NCBI GenBank assembly: GCA_947630625.1
Contig: CANRIL010000006.1
Location: 35,834 to 99,833 of the forward strand
Length of the DNA: 64,000 nucleotides
Direction of reading: 5' to 3'
Origin: an uncultured Clostridia bacterium
GTDB taxonomy: Bacteria; Bacillota; Clostridia; Oscillospirales; CAG-272
Shown piece by piece: positions 7,508 through 17,700 of this stretch. Position 1 is the first letter of the stretch. Each line of letters begins with the position of its first letter. The notes beneath the pieces were generated by a model. It worked only from the letters and a program-made list of their open reading frames with translations, had not been told where the DNA came from and ran no database searches. Made by a program: the position numbers and the translations under genes.

Positions 7508-9910
7508 TTATTTATCTCTCAGCGCGATGCCGAGCTCGTCGGCGAGGGCGCGGAGCATTTTTTCGGTCACCTTGTCGGCGTCCTCGGCGGTCAGCGTTCT
7601 GTCGTCTGCGCGGAGCGTGACGCGGATGGTGACGCTCTTTTTGCCGACTCCGACCTGTATCCCGCGATAAACGTCGATGACGACGGCGGATTTTACGAGG
7701 TGCCCGCCGGCGGCGGTGCAGATGTCCTCGATCCGTCCCGCCTCAAGCTCTTCGTCGCAGGAGAACGAGAAATCGCGCTCTATCGACGGATATTTCGGCA
7801 GATGGCGGAATTCGATGTGCGTTTCGCGGAGCGAATAGACGCGGTCAATGTCGATCTCGGCGGCGTATATATCGCCGGACAGTCCATAGGCGGCGGCAGC
7901 GTCGGGATGGACGGCGCCGAGCGTGGCGAGCGTGTCCTCGCCGCACACGATGCGCGCGCACCTTCCGGGATGATACGACGGGTCGTCCGTGACCGTGACC
8001 GTCTTATATCCGGTCACACCCGCGAACATCAGCACGCGTTCGACGATCCCCTTGAGCGCGTAGAAATCCCCGCTGTCGTATGAGCCGATAACGAGAACGC
8101 GGCGTTCGTCCGGCAGCTCGTCGGGCGAATTCGGGATATAAACGGTCGCGAGCTCGTACATCGCGGCGGATTTATTCTTGTGGTTCTGGTTGTGGGAGAG
8201 CACCTCGAGCATCGAGGGCAGCGCCGTCGTCCGCATGACGGACGTATCAAGCCCGAGCGGATTCGATATAACGACACAGTTCCGGCGCGCGTCATCCTCA
8301 GGCAGGCGGATCGCGTCATAGGAGCGCGGCCCGATGAACGAGAATGTCATCGCTTCCCAGAGCCCCATGCCGCAGAGCAGCGAATGAAGCTCCGCGTCAA
8401 ACTGCTGGCGCTCGGTCCTGCCGCCCTCCGCCATGCGCATCAGCGGCAGCGTCGTTTCGACTTCGTTATAGCCGTGCATGCGGATGATCTCCTCGGCGAT
8501 ATCGCTCATACATTCGACATCGCCGCGCCACGACGGAACGGTGATCGTGTCCCCGTCGACGCCGAAGGAGAGCTTGCGAAGGATGTTTTCCATATATTCG
8601 CGCGAAAGCGAGACGCCGAGGAACGCGTTTATGCGCTCCGGCTCAAACTTCACGGTGCGGACGGGACGTTTGCCCGGATATTCGTCGATCACGCCGTCAA
8701 CGACATCTCCGGCGTCGAGCAGGCGGACGAGCTCGCAGGCGCGAAGGAGCGCGGGCATCGCGTTTTCGGGGTCCATGCCCTTTTCAAAGCGCCCGGAGCT
8801 TTCGGTGCGGATGTTCATCGCCTTTGCGGTGCGGCGGATTGAAACGCCCTCGAAATTTGCCGATTCGAATATGACCGTGTGCGTGTCGTCGCGAATTTCG
8901 CTGTTCGCGCCGCCCATAACGCCGGCAAGCGCGACGGGCTTGTGTTCGTCGGCAATGACGAGCATCGAGGAGGTGAGCGGCACGTCGTCGGCGTTTATGT
9001 CGAGCGAGCGGTAAAGCTCGCCGTCATGAGCGCGGCGGACGCGGATGTGGGCGCCGTCGAGGCAGCCGTAGTCAAACGCGTGCATCGGCTGACCGTATTC
9101 GAGCATGACATAGTTCGTGATATCGACGATGTTGTTGATCGGGCGGACGCCGAGCGCGCGCAGACGCATCCTCATCCAGAGCGGGGACGGCGCGATCCTG
9201 ACGTTTTTGACCGCCTTCGCGCAGTAGCGTGGGCAGAGGTCGGGGGCCTCGATATCGACCTTGATATAATTCGTCACGTCGTCGCCGTCGCCGACGGGCG
9301 GGACCTCGGGTGTCGGTATATTATACGGGCGGTCAAAGCTGACGGCGGCCTCCTTCGCGAGCCCGATGACGGAGAGGCAGTCGGGGCGGTTCGGCGTGAT
9401 CTCGTAGTCGAATACGACATCGGAGAGCAGCAGCGCTTCGCGTATGTCCTCGCCGATGCTGTTGGCAAATTCTTCGCCGAGGATGCAGATGCCGCTGTTG
9501 TCGTTGCCGGGCATGTCGTGGCTCGTGAGTCCGAGCTCGCCGATAGAGCAGAGCATTCCGTCGGAGGGGAGCCCGCGCAGCTTGCCGGATTTGATCTTGA
9601 CGCCGCCCGGCAGCGTCGCCGGAGCCTTTGCGGCGGGAACGATCGCGCCCTCAAACACGTTCTGCGCGCCCGTGATTATCTGCCGCGGCGAATCCTCGCC
9701 AACGTCCATCTGGCAGACGAGCAGGTGATCGGAGTCGGGGTGCTTCTCGATTGAAATTATGCGTGCGACGACGACGTTTTCAATGTCCTCCGCCAGCCGC
9801 TCAAACGATTCGACCTTGCTTCCCGTGTCCGTCATGCGGTCGGAGAAGCGCTTCGGGTCTATATCAATTACGTGTGTGAAATCCTCACACCAGCGATATG
9901 AAAGCTTCAT
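7508..9910 (-). CDS. pheT: Phenylalanine--tRNA ligase beta subunit
   Basis: The beta chain of the alpha2-beta2 synthetase that charges tRNA-Phe; 800 residues, the usual length of the long bacterial form. The EMAP/OB tRNA-binding domain is at about residues 40-150 (VVVARIISIEKHPDSDHLLV), followed by the B3/B4 editing domain, the B5 domain (residues ~400-470), the catalytic-like core, and a C-terminal ferredoxin-fold anticodon-binding domain (FRHLPKYPSIERDFSF onwards). The ATG at 9910 has AAAGGAG 8 bp upstream. It lies 21 bp behind pheS and is therefore co-transcribed from the T-box-controlled promoter at 11240-11268. The long plus-strand frames across it are codon-bias shadows. Confidence 0.97.
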   Translation of the reverse strand: MKLSYRWCEDFTHVIDIDPKRFSDRMTDTGSKVESFERLAEDIENVVVARIISIEKHPDSDHLLVCQMDVGEDSPRQIITGAQNVFEGAIVPAAKAPATLPGGVKIKSGKLRGLPSDGMLCSIGELGLTSHDMPGNDNSGICILGEEFANSIGEDIREALLLSDVVFDYEITPNRPDCLSVIGLAKEAAVSFDRPYNIPTPEVPPVGDGDDVTNYIKVDIEAPDLCPRYCAKAVKNVRIAPSPLWMRMRLRALGVRPINNIVDITNYVMLEYGQPMHAFDYGCLDGAHIRVRRAHDGELYRSLDINADDVPLTSSMLVIADEHKPVALAGVMGGANSEIRDDTHTVIFESANFEGVSIRRTAKAMNIRTESSGRFEKGMDPENAMPALLRACELVRLLDAGDVVDGVIDEYPGKRPVRTVKFEPERINAFLGVSLSREYMENILRKLSFGVDGDTITVPSWRGDVECMSDIAEEIIRMHGYNEVETTLPLMRMAEGGRTERQQFDAELHSLLCGMGLWEAMTFSFIGPRSYDAIRLPEDDARRNCVVISNPLGLDTSVMRTTALPSMLEVLSHNQNHKNKSAAMYELATVYIPNSPDELPDERRVLVIGSYDSGDFYALKGIVERVLMFAGVTGYKTVTVTDDPSYHPGRCARIVCGEDTLATLGAVHPDAAAAYGLSGDIYAAEIDIDRVYSLRETHIEFRHLPKYPSIERDFSFSCDEELEAGRIEDICTAAGGHLVKSAVVIDVYRGIQVGVGKKSVTIRVTLRADDRTLTAEDADKVTEKMLRALADELGIALRDK

Positions 9911-9931
9911 TTATAAAACTCCTTTCCGGAC

Positions 9932-10945
9932 TCAGAACTGCTGAAGGAAGCGCAGATCGTTTTCGTAGAACAGGCGCATGTCGTCTATGTGGTATTTGAG
10001 CATCGCAACGCGCTCAATGCCTATGCCGAATGCGAACCCGCTGTAAACGTCGGGGTCAATGCCGCAGCCGCGCAGCACGTTCGGGTGAACCATGCCGCAG
10101 CCAAGCACCTCGATCCAGCCCTCGTTTTTGCAGAGGCGGCAGCCCTCGCCGCCGCAGACGAAGCAGGAAACGTCGACCTCGGCGGACGGCTCCGTGTAGG
10201 GGAAGTGGTGCGGGCGGAAGCGAATGCGCGTTTCAGAGCCGAACAGCCCCTTTGCGAACGCGAGCAGCGTGCCGCGCAGATCGCCCATCGTTATGCCCTT
10301 GTCAACGACAAGTCCCTCGACCTGATGGAAAAGCGGAGAATGCGTCGCGTCAACTTCGTCGGAGCGGTAAACGCGCCCGGGCGAGATTATGCGTATCGGC
10401 GGCTTCGTCTTTTCCATCGTTCTGATCTGGACGCCCGATGTCTGCGAGCGCAGAAGGATTTTGTCCGTTATATAGAATGTGTCCTGCGTGTCGCGCGCGG
10501 GGTGTCCCTCCGGCATGTTGAGCGCCTGGAAATTGTAGTAGTCGAGCTCGACCTCCGGACCGTCTACGATCGTGAAGCCCATGCCGAGGAAGATATCTTC
10601 CATGTCGCGCTGTGTCTGCGCGAGCGGATGCCGCTTGCCGACGGCGGGCAGACGTGCGGGCATCGTGACATCAAGGCGCTCGGCGCGCAGCTTCGCCGCC
10701 TTTGCCTCAGCCTCGCGTTCGCTCTTGAGGCGCGTGATCTCGCCCTCGATATAGGCGCGTATCTCATTCGCGAGCGCGCCGATCGCGGGGCGCTCCTCCG
10801 GGGAAAGCGCGCCCATCCCGCGCGTCACGGCTGTGAGCTCGCCTTTTTTGCCGAGGTAGCGGACGCGCAGCTCTTCAAGGTCGGCTGTGGCGGCGTGCAG
10901 CGCCTCTTCAGCCTCCTGCTTTATTTTAAGCAGCTTGTCTTTCAT
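9932..10945 (-). CDS. pheS: Phenylalanine--tRNA ligase alpha subunit
   Basis: Catalytic chain of PheRS, 337 residues, normal length. The N-terminal coiled coil (residues 1-90) binds tRNA. The class II core has [19 protein letters not shown], the motif 2 stretch [21 protein letters not shown] and the motif 3 stretch [13 protein letters not shown] Cys cluster in [17 protein letters not shown] (around residues 258-275) is seen in many bacterial PheS proteins. The ATG at 10945 has AAAGGA about 8 bp upstream. Expression is expected to rise when uncharged tRNA-Phe binds the upstream T-box leader. Confidence 0.97.
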   Translation of the reverse strand: MKDKLLKIKQEAEEALHAATADLEELRVRYLGKKGELTAVTRGMGALSPEERPAIGALANEIRAYIEGEITRLKSEREAEAKAAKLRAERLDVTMPARLPAVGKRHPLAQTQRDMEDIFLGMGFTIVDGPEVELDYYNFQALNMPEGHPARDTQDTFYITDKILLRSQTSGVQIRTMEKTKPPIRIISPGRVYRSDEVDATHSPLFHQVEGLVVDKGITMGDLRGTLLAFAKGLFGSETRIRFRPHHFPYTEPSAEVDVSCFVCGGEGCRLCKNEGWIEVLGCGMVHPNVLRGCGIDPDVYSGFAFGIGIERVAMLKYHIDDMRLFYENDLRFLQQF

Positions 10946-10988
10946 TCGTTTTCATCCTTTCAAAGACGGTGATTTATCTTTAATATTG

Positions 10989-11020
10989 AAAAAGCTCCGT
11001 CCCGACAATGGGACGGAGCT
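10989..11020 (-). terminator. T-box attenuator hairpin upstream of pheS
   Basis: A perfect 11-bp stem (10993-11003 with 11010-11020) with a 6-base loop is followed on the minus strand by TTTT. It is the terminator arm of the leader and ends about 44 bp before the pheS start. Confidence 0.88.
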
Positions 11021-11225
11021 GTATTTCCGCGTTACCACCCAAATTCCCGCTTTCGCGGACACTTTGATCGGCGTATAACGGCGCCTGCCCGCCGCGCACT
11101 ACTGATTTTTCACGCGCGGAGCTCCGGGGCGAAATGCTCCACCGTCAGCGTTATGCGCCGTCCCAGCAAAAGGCGCTCTCTGTGATAACGCGGTCGACGG
11201 GGGCTGTCCCCATCAATGCTTTTAT
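11020..11225 (-). promoter_or_regulatory. T-box leader controlling pheST
   Basis: Read on the minus strand, the leader contains AGAGAG (11176-11181) of stem I and the conserved T-box sequence GGGTGGTAACGCGG (11027-11040), immediately followed by the attenuator hairpin. T-box leaders sense the charging state of the cognate tRNA: uncharged tRNA pairs its 3' end with the T-box bulge and favours the antiterminator. The downstream genes imply tRNA-Phe as the ligand. I could not assign the specifier triplet with certainty; a TTC at about 11135-11145 on the minus strand is a candidate. Confidence 0.92.
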
Positions 11226-11239
11226 ATATTTATGTGCGT

Positions 11240-11268
11240 ATTTTATCACGCCGACACTAAATTGTCAA
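11240..11268 (-). promoter_or_regulatory. Promoter of the pheST T-box transcript
   Basis: On the minus strand a perfect TTGACA (11263-11268) and TAAAAT (11240-11245) are 17 bp apart, about 20 bp before the T-box leader begins. Confidence 0.88.
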
Positions 11269-11314
11269 GTATTTTCCGTGAATAAACGGTTCGTTCGCAA
11301 GTTAATTCAGGAAT

Positions 11315-11655
11315 AAATTGGGGGGCGGATGTGCGCCGGAGGGGGATGGAGGCGGACGAGGGCGGAAAGGAAAAGGGGGCGCGGGGAAGGCTGGGCGGAG
11401 CGGCGAGAGGGGAACGGGCGCGGCTTGGCTGAAAGACCGAGCAAACGGAGAGGCGGAGCGGGGACAGATGGGCAGAGCGGTCGAAAGGTGCGGCGGGACG
11501 GGGAAGGCGCACGAAAAAGCGGCACGCGGGGCGCGGGGGAGGATGGGCGGGGAGAGTGAAGCGGGAGCATCGCGTGGGGGCGGTGGAGCGGGGCGGGGCG
11601 CACGGAGAGGGCAGAGCGGGAGAGGCGCGGGCGGGGAAGCGACGCAGGGAGGGGG
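11315..11655. other. Strongly G-rich, purine-skewed intergenic block
   Basis: For about 340 bases the plus strand is almost entirely G and A with many GGGG runs, and short phrases recur in degenerate form (ggcggagcgggg, gcggggcgggg, agagcggg). It lies between the terminator of the surface protease and the pheST promoter. Frames run open through it (for example 11318-11809 plus), but they give low-complexity Gly/Arg/Ala proteins and no ribosome site, so I see no gene. The composition suits G-quadruplex or R-loop formation. Confidence 0.7.
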
Positions 11656-11678
11656 GCGCGCACGCGGAGCGTGCGCGC

Positions 11679-11708
11679 AAAAAACCGCCGGGGCGGATGC
11701 CCCGGCGG
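11679..11708 (-). terminator. Terminator of the giant surface protease gene
   Basis: A perfect 10-bp GC stem (11685-11694 with 11699-11708) with loop GGAT is followed on the minus strand by six T residues. A second perfect 10-bp hairpin lies just beyond it (11656-11665 with 11669-11678). Confidence 0.85.
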
Positions 11709-11729
11709 AATTCTTTTATTGGTACGTAA

Positions 11730-14700
11730 TTATCTTACGTTCCTCTTTCTGCGCTTCAGGCTGTCGAATGCGACAACGAAGCCGACTGCGCTCAGAGCCA
11801 GTATCATGAACCATACGAACGTCTGAGCCTCGTCACCGGTCTGAGGAGGTGTATCCGGATCATTGGGGTTGTAGCTCGGGTCGGATGCGCCGCAGACAGT
11901 GCACTTGCCGTCCTCGAACTTATGTCCCGTTGCCGGGATCTCTTCCTGAGCCTTGAGAGTCTCGCCGCAGACGGAGCACTTAGTACCGTCTGTGAGGCCA
12001 GCCTCGGTGCAGGTAGCGGGCTTGCCCGGAACCTTTTCCTCGGTGTGACCCGTTGCCGGGATCACTTCCTGAGCCTTGAGAGTCTTGCCGCAGACGGAGC
12101 ACTTAGTACCGTCTGTGAGGCCGTCTTCGGTGCAGGTAGCAGGCTTGCCGGGAACTGTTTCCTCGGTGTGACCCGTTGCAGGAACGTTCTCGACTGACTT
12201 CGTATCGGTATATGTCTTGCCCTCGAACTCGACGGTCGCGGTGTAGGTCGTCGTGCCTGCCTCAGTGCAGGTAGCGGCCTTCGTGACCTCACTTGTAACA
12301 GTTGCGGGAACCGTTACAGTGTCGTCGTCGTTTGCACAGCTGAACGTTGCCGATGCGGAAGCGTTGTCATCAGACCATGTGAACGTGGGTTCGCCATAGT
12401 CGTGACCCTTGCCGGCGATCGTGACTTCAACAGTCTCGGTCGCGGGCTCTTCTGTCTCGCCGGTCGTGATCGTGACATCCGTCGTGACATCCTCGTCGCT
12501 TACGGTCTTCGCCGCGAACTTGAGCGTTGCAACAACGCCGTTCAGAGCGTCAACGGAAGCGAACGCGAGTTTGACCTTACCGGTTTCTGTCTCATTGTGT
12601 GAGAAGAACTCGGTCTTGCCATCTACGCTTACGAGCGTGAGAAGAGCTGCGTCGTACTCAACAGTGTAAAGACCGTTCACAGCCTCATCAGCCGTAACGT
12701 CAACAGTGTAAGTAGCGGGCTCTTCAGCTTCTTCTTCAGCCGTAGGAACCTCAACATTGTTGAGCGTGCCTGCAGCTGCCTTCGGCGTGCCCTTGAACGC
12801 TTCGATCGTCATAACATTGCTGCTGACAGCTGAGAACGTTGCGGGAGCCTCAACAGCGGCCGTGCTGATGGTTGTTGTGCTCGAAAGAACAGCATCGCTG
12901 GATGCGAATCTGTCAAGCACGCTGCTGTTATTTGCAACAGAGAAGAGGCTCTCTTCGCCGTTGCCGTTGAAGAACAGGCTCGTGAGCGAAGAAGACTGGA
13001 TGCAGCCGATGTAATCGACAGGGAGAACTTCTTCCTCCGAATCAAGGTCGATGCGGAAGAGCAGTGACGAGCCTTCGGTGTTGTAGGATATAACAAGATC
13101 ATAGTTGCCAGAACCAAGGTCTACGAGGTCCATGGAAACTGCCGTGTCGTCCGGGAACTGCGCGCTGAGCTCGCCATATACGCCGGTGAGCGAGATATAC
13201 GTGAGTTCTTCGGTTTCTGCGTCAAGGCACGGGATCCACATTACGAAGTAGAGAGTATCTGCGTTGAGTACGTAGAAGATCTCTGCCGTATCAGCCGGAT
13301 TTTCAGCCTCGATCTGTGCAGCAAGCGAAGGAGTTACCATAAGTTTCCAATCTGCCGTGCCGCCAAATGCAACAGCGGATGCCATGTTGCCGGTACTCGT
13401 GATAGTGGAGAGGTCTGACATGCCGGAGATCATAGCTTCGGTAAGGTCATTGAGCATATACATTCCTCTACCCGGGTCTTCCATGCCGAGCAGCAGCCAG
13501 TAAATCGAGGTAGGCGTTTTACTGTCAACAGGGATGTACATCGGGGCGTCGAACGCATCATACTCCTGACCGTCGATTTCAACCGTCAGTTTAGGAGCGT
13601 ATGTGAGGTCAACAGGTGCGTAGAACGTAGTAACTTGGCTGCCCTCAGTTACGTCAAGGTCAGAATCGACCATGTAGAACGTGCCGGAAGCAGTCTTGTC
13701 ACCGTTGACATCAGCGTCAGAGCCGTAGAGGCCGTCGCCGCCGAAGCCGCCGCCCGTGAAGATCGTGCCAGCTGTCGCACCGAAAGATTCATACGTGGAA
13801 GGATCGCCGAGCGGAATGTCGACCCATGTGCCGTCGCTGAGCTGACCGCCGACAGAAGAGTCGGTATCGAGCTCCGTTCTGCCCTTTACCGTAACTTCTA
13901 CGGTTGCGGTAACGTGGTCGCCCTTATCGTTTGTTTCAACTGTTGTAGCAGTGATCGTAGCGGTGCCTTCACCTACTCCGGTGATCTTACCGTCTACAAC
14001 TGTTGCAACGTTGGAGTCGCTTGTCGACCATGTAACGGAATCATCTTCCTCGTAGAGCTTAACCTTCGCGTTGACCGTCGTAGAGAAGCCTTCATAGAGC
14101 GAGACAGCTGTCTTGTCGAGCTTCAGTGCCAGATCAGTGATACGATCGTGATTGTAGTTGACGATTACAGGCCATACGTTCTCGTCGAACTTAGCGCCGC
14201 CGACGACCTTCCTAGCGTCAAGGTCGATGAGCTGCACCTTCGCAGCGTCTTCGTCTACGCCGTCAATGTAGCTTGTAAGAACAAGATACTCTGTTCCGTC
14301 CTCATCCTTGCTGTAAGCGAGGGAAGCGTAGGAGGAACCGTCAGCATCGGAAACACCAGTGAGGTTGACGCCGTCAACAACACCGAGTTCTTCACGAGAC
14401 ATCGTCGAGCCGTCGAAGAAGTAGAGTGACCAGAGGTCGCCCTGCTCAGTCAGAATGTAAACGTGATCTGCAACACCGCTGTCAGCGTCTGCAAATTCCT
14501 CAGTGCCTGCATAGGCAAGAGCCACGATGGAGTCGCCGGTCGCAATGTAGCTGCTCATATCCCAGCCCATGCCCTCGTTGTTCTCAGCGATATTGTAGGG
14601 CTGACCAAGGAGGATGAAGTTCTGAGTCGAGTATACGTAGTAGAAGCCGTATTCAACGAACGTCGGAACAGCCGCTGCATCCGTGATCGGCCAGTCAACC

Positions 14701-17700
14701 TGACCGAGCTCCTTCGTTTCGAACGTGTCGGCATCTATCTCATAGAGGTTGCCGTCAAGGTCGTAAACGTAGAGCAGATCGTCAACGAGAGTACCGCCAA
14801 CGAACGGGATATCAGAACCTTCAATACCTTCGAACTTCGTCCAGTCTTCGGGCGCGTTCGTGGTGTACTGTGCATGATATGCCTTGCTGTCATCATCATA
14901 GATGATAGCGGAGAACGTCATTTCGGGAAGCGGTTTAACAGTGACTTTTACTTCAGCAGTCGTCTTGGAATCAGCGTTAGCCGTTGCCGTGATGGTCGTC
15001 GTGCCTTCGCCGACTGCCGTGATAACGCCGTTTTCGTCGACTGTTGCAACCTTAGCGTCCTTGGTGCTCCAGGATACTGTCTTATCGGAGAGCGTCCACG
15101 GGGTGATCCTGTAGTCGATCGCCGCGGTGCCGCCAACGAGAAGCTCAACTTCTTCCTCAGAGAGGGTAAGGCTTGAAACCTTCGTTGTTTCGCCGAAGTC
15201 AGGACCGGAAGCGCTCTTGCCGGGTACTACGAACAGACCGCGTGCCGCGAAGTAGAGGTTACCGTCTGCAACCGTTCCGGTAGCAGAGTTCGCATGCTCG
15301 CACACACCTGTTTCGGGGTCAACCTTCCACAGATAGTTGTTCATGTAACCGGTTGTGTAGCCGGAAGCATTCCTGTTGTAGTAGCTGCTTGCGAGGTAGA
15401 GGGTATTCGTGTTGGAATCCCATTCCATCGAACCGCCGCATTCACGAACGGTGTCATTAACAGCCGTAAGCGGGACTGCATCTTCCTCAACGGTGAGCGA
15501 AAGTGTCTTATCAACAACATCGTCGAGCGTCCATGTGAACAGGCGGGACGGGTTGGTTGCAGAAGAGACAAAATACGTAGCGCTGTAGAAGTTGCCGTCT
15601 TCATCGACCGTGAACGAACGCATTCTTGCAGCAGAAGCGGAAGAGATGTCGTTCTTGATCTCGAACGCAAGCTCTGCCGTGCCTTCAAGCATGTCGATCG
15701 TGTAAACGGTGTTATCCTGGCACATCGCGTAGAGCTTGCCTTCAGACTTGCTGTAAGCGAGGTCTTCAACGGATGTGATGCCGGATTCGCTCAGGTCGCC
15801 GACGTACGTCGGATACGAGAGGTCAAGCATTTCGGATACGTAGAGGTCTGTGCCTACGGTGAAGAACACATAGCCTTCAACGTAATCGGCAGCCGTGACC
15901 CAAGCATTCATCGTGGATTCAACGGTCATACCCGTGTGGGCGTCTGTCATGTATGTGTAGGAGACCGTAGCGGGATCGATGTTGACCCATGCGTGGTTCA
16001 GGTCGGTAGCGGCAAAAGCCATGTTCGTGCCGACGAACGCAAACATCTTGCCGGAATAGTCAGGATCTTCTCCGCCGTACTCGACGGTGAACGTGGACTC
16101 GTTGCCGGCGTAGTCAGCGACGAGAATCGTGCACTTGGAGCCGATGCCGTATTTAGCAGCCTCGATCGTGTATGTAGCGTTGCCCTTTTCATCAAGCTCG
16201 GGAGCGAGCTTCATGTCGTAAACCTTGGAGCCGCTGCGGTTGAGAACTGCGATAACAGCGATATCTTCATTATCGGAAGCCGTGATCGTGAGGTCGCCGT
16301 TGAGCAGGTTCTTTGTTGCGCCGAGCAGTTCAGGAGCCTCGTCGTCGATCTTGAAGGTCGTCGACAGGAACGAGCCCTTGCCGAGCTTCGGGATGACTTC
16401 AAGGAGTTCATCAGCCGTGATCTCGTAAGCAGCCTCAGTCTCGGTCTCGGCGATCATATCGTCCGTGATGTAGTACTCAGGAACTGCAACGAAGCTTACG
16501 GTAACTCTCTTCGTCGTGCCGTTCTTGACAGAGGGCAGAGAAGTGAGCTTTCTGTTCGCGGTCAGCGTGATCGCCGTGTTACCCCAAGCACCTGTGTTGG
16601 AGTTGAAGTAAGCGGAAACGTTATACTGACCGTAAGATGTCGGATTGCTTGCATAAAGCACTTCGTCAGTGTCGGCGTCCTTGATGACGTATCCCATCAC
16701 AGCCGCGTTACGGATGAGGGAGAAGCCGAGCTGATAAATAATGCTTGCGCTGTTGAGAGCAGCCTTGTCAGCCGGGAATTCATCCTCGATGCCGTACGGG
16801 TTGCCCATGAAGATATAGTTGTCGCCGTACTGATCGGTGTAAGAGAGATAATTCGTCTGGTATACGGTGCGACCGTCAACCGTGCCCGTGAGCTGAGACG
16901 GAGCTACGTAAGGAACACGGTCGTTGCCGTAGAGGGATTCGATGTAGCTGTTCTGGTCATACATTGAAGGATCAGACCAGTCGCCATAGAAGCCGAGGAT
17001 CGGGATGGAGTGCGTAACGTCGAGCAGTCCGTCCTCGCCGGAAACGGGAGATACGAACGTGTAACCTTCAACGTATGCGCCATTCTCGTAATCAGCAACA
17101 GCGTCGGGATCAACCGTGATCGAAACCTCGATTTCAACAGAGTCGTTCGCCGGAACAGCGAAAGCCTCAGTTTCCATGTTGGAGAGGATCAGGTAAGCGT
17201 CATAAGTCGTGACGCTGCCGTCGCCGTCAAGATCAGCTACGTCAAAGTCGTAGCCTTCAGCATCCTCTGCGAGCTTTTCAACCGCGAGGTCAAGGATCGC
17301 GCAAGCGTCCTTAGCGTCGGTTACGCCGTCGAGGTTAACGTCGGCAACAACGGCTGCTTTCGGAACGAACTCAACGCCGTCGACCGTGTAAACAACGTCA
17401 GCGGTGAGAGGCGTCGTCCAGGTGTCGAGCAGCAGCTCGCCGGAAGCCTCGAAGAGGTCCTGTGTGAACAGGTCGGTCGAAAGCGTGTAGGTGTTCTCCT
17501 TGCCGTTCAGGTTGTTGAGCGTGAAGCTGTAGGAGAACTTGCCGTCCTTGTTAGCGCCGAGCTCAGCCTTGACCTTGCCGTCAGCGTAGGATTTCGTCGC
17601 ATCCGCATTCATAAGAATGTAGGAAAGAGCGGAAACCGCGTTGCCGACGTTCGCAAGACCTGCGCCCTGACGGAGAACGGGGTAATAGTAGTGGGAGAGG

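Noticed and set aside
11318..11809. Open plus-strand frame through the G-rich block
   Set aside because: The product is Gly/Arg/Ala low complexity; absence of stops follows from G-rich composition. The frame also runs into the protease gene on the other strand.
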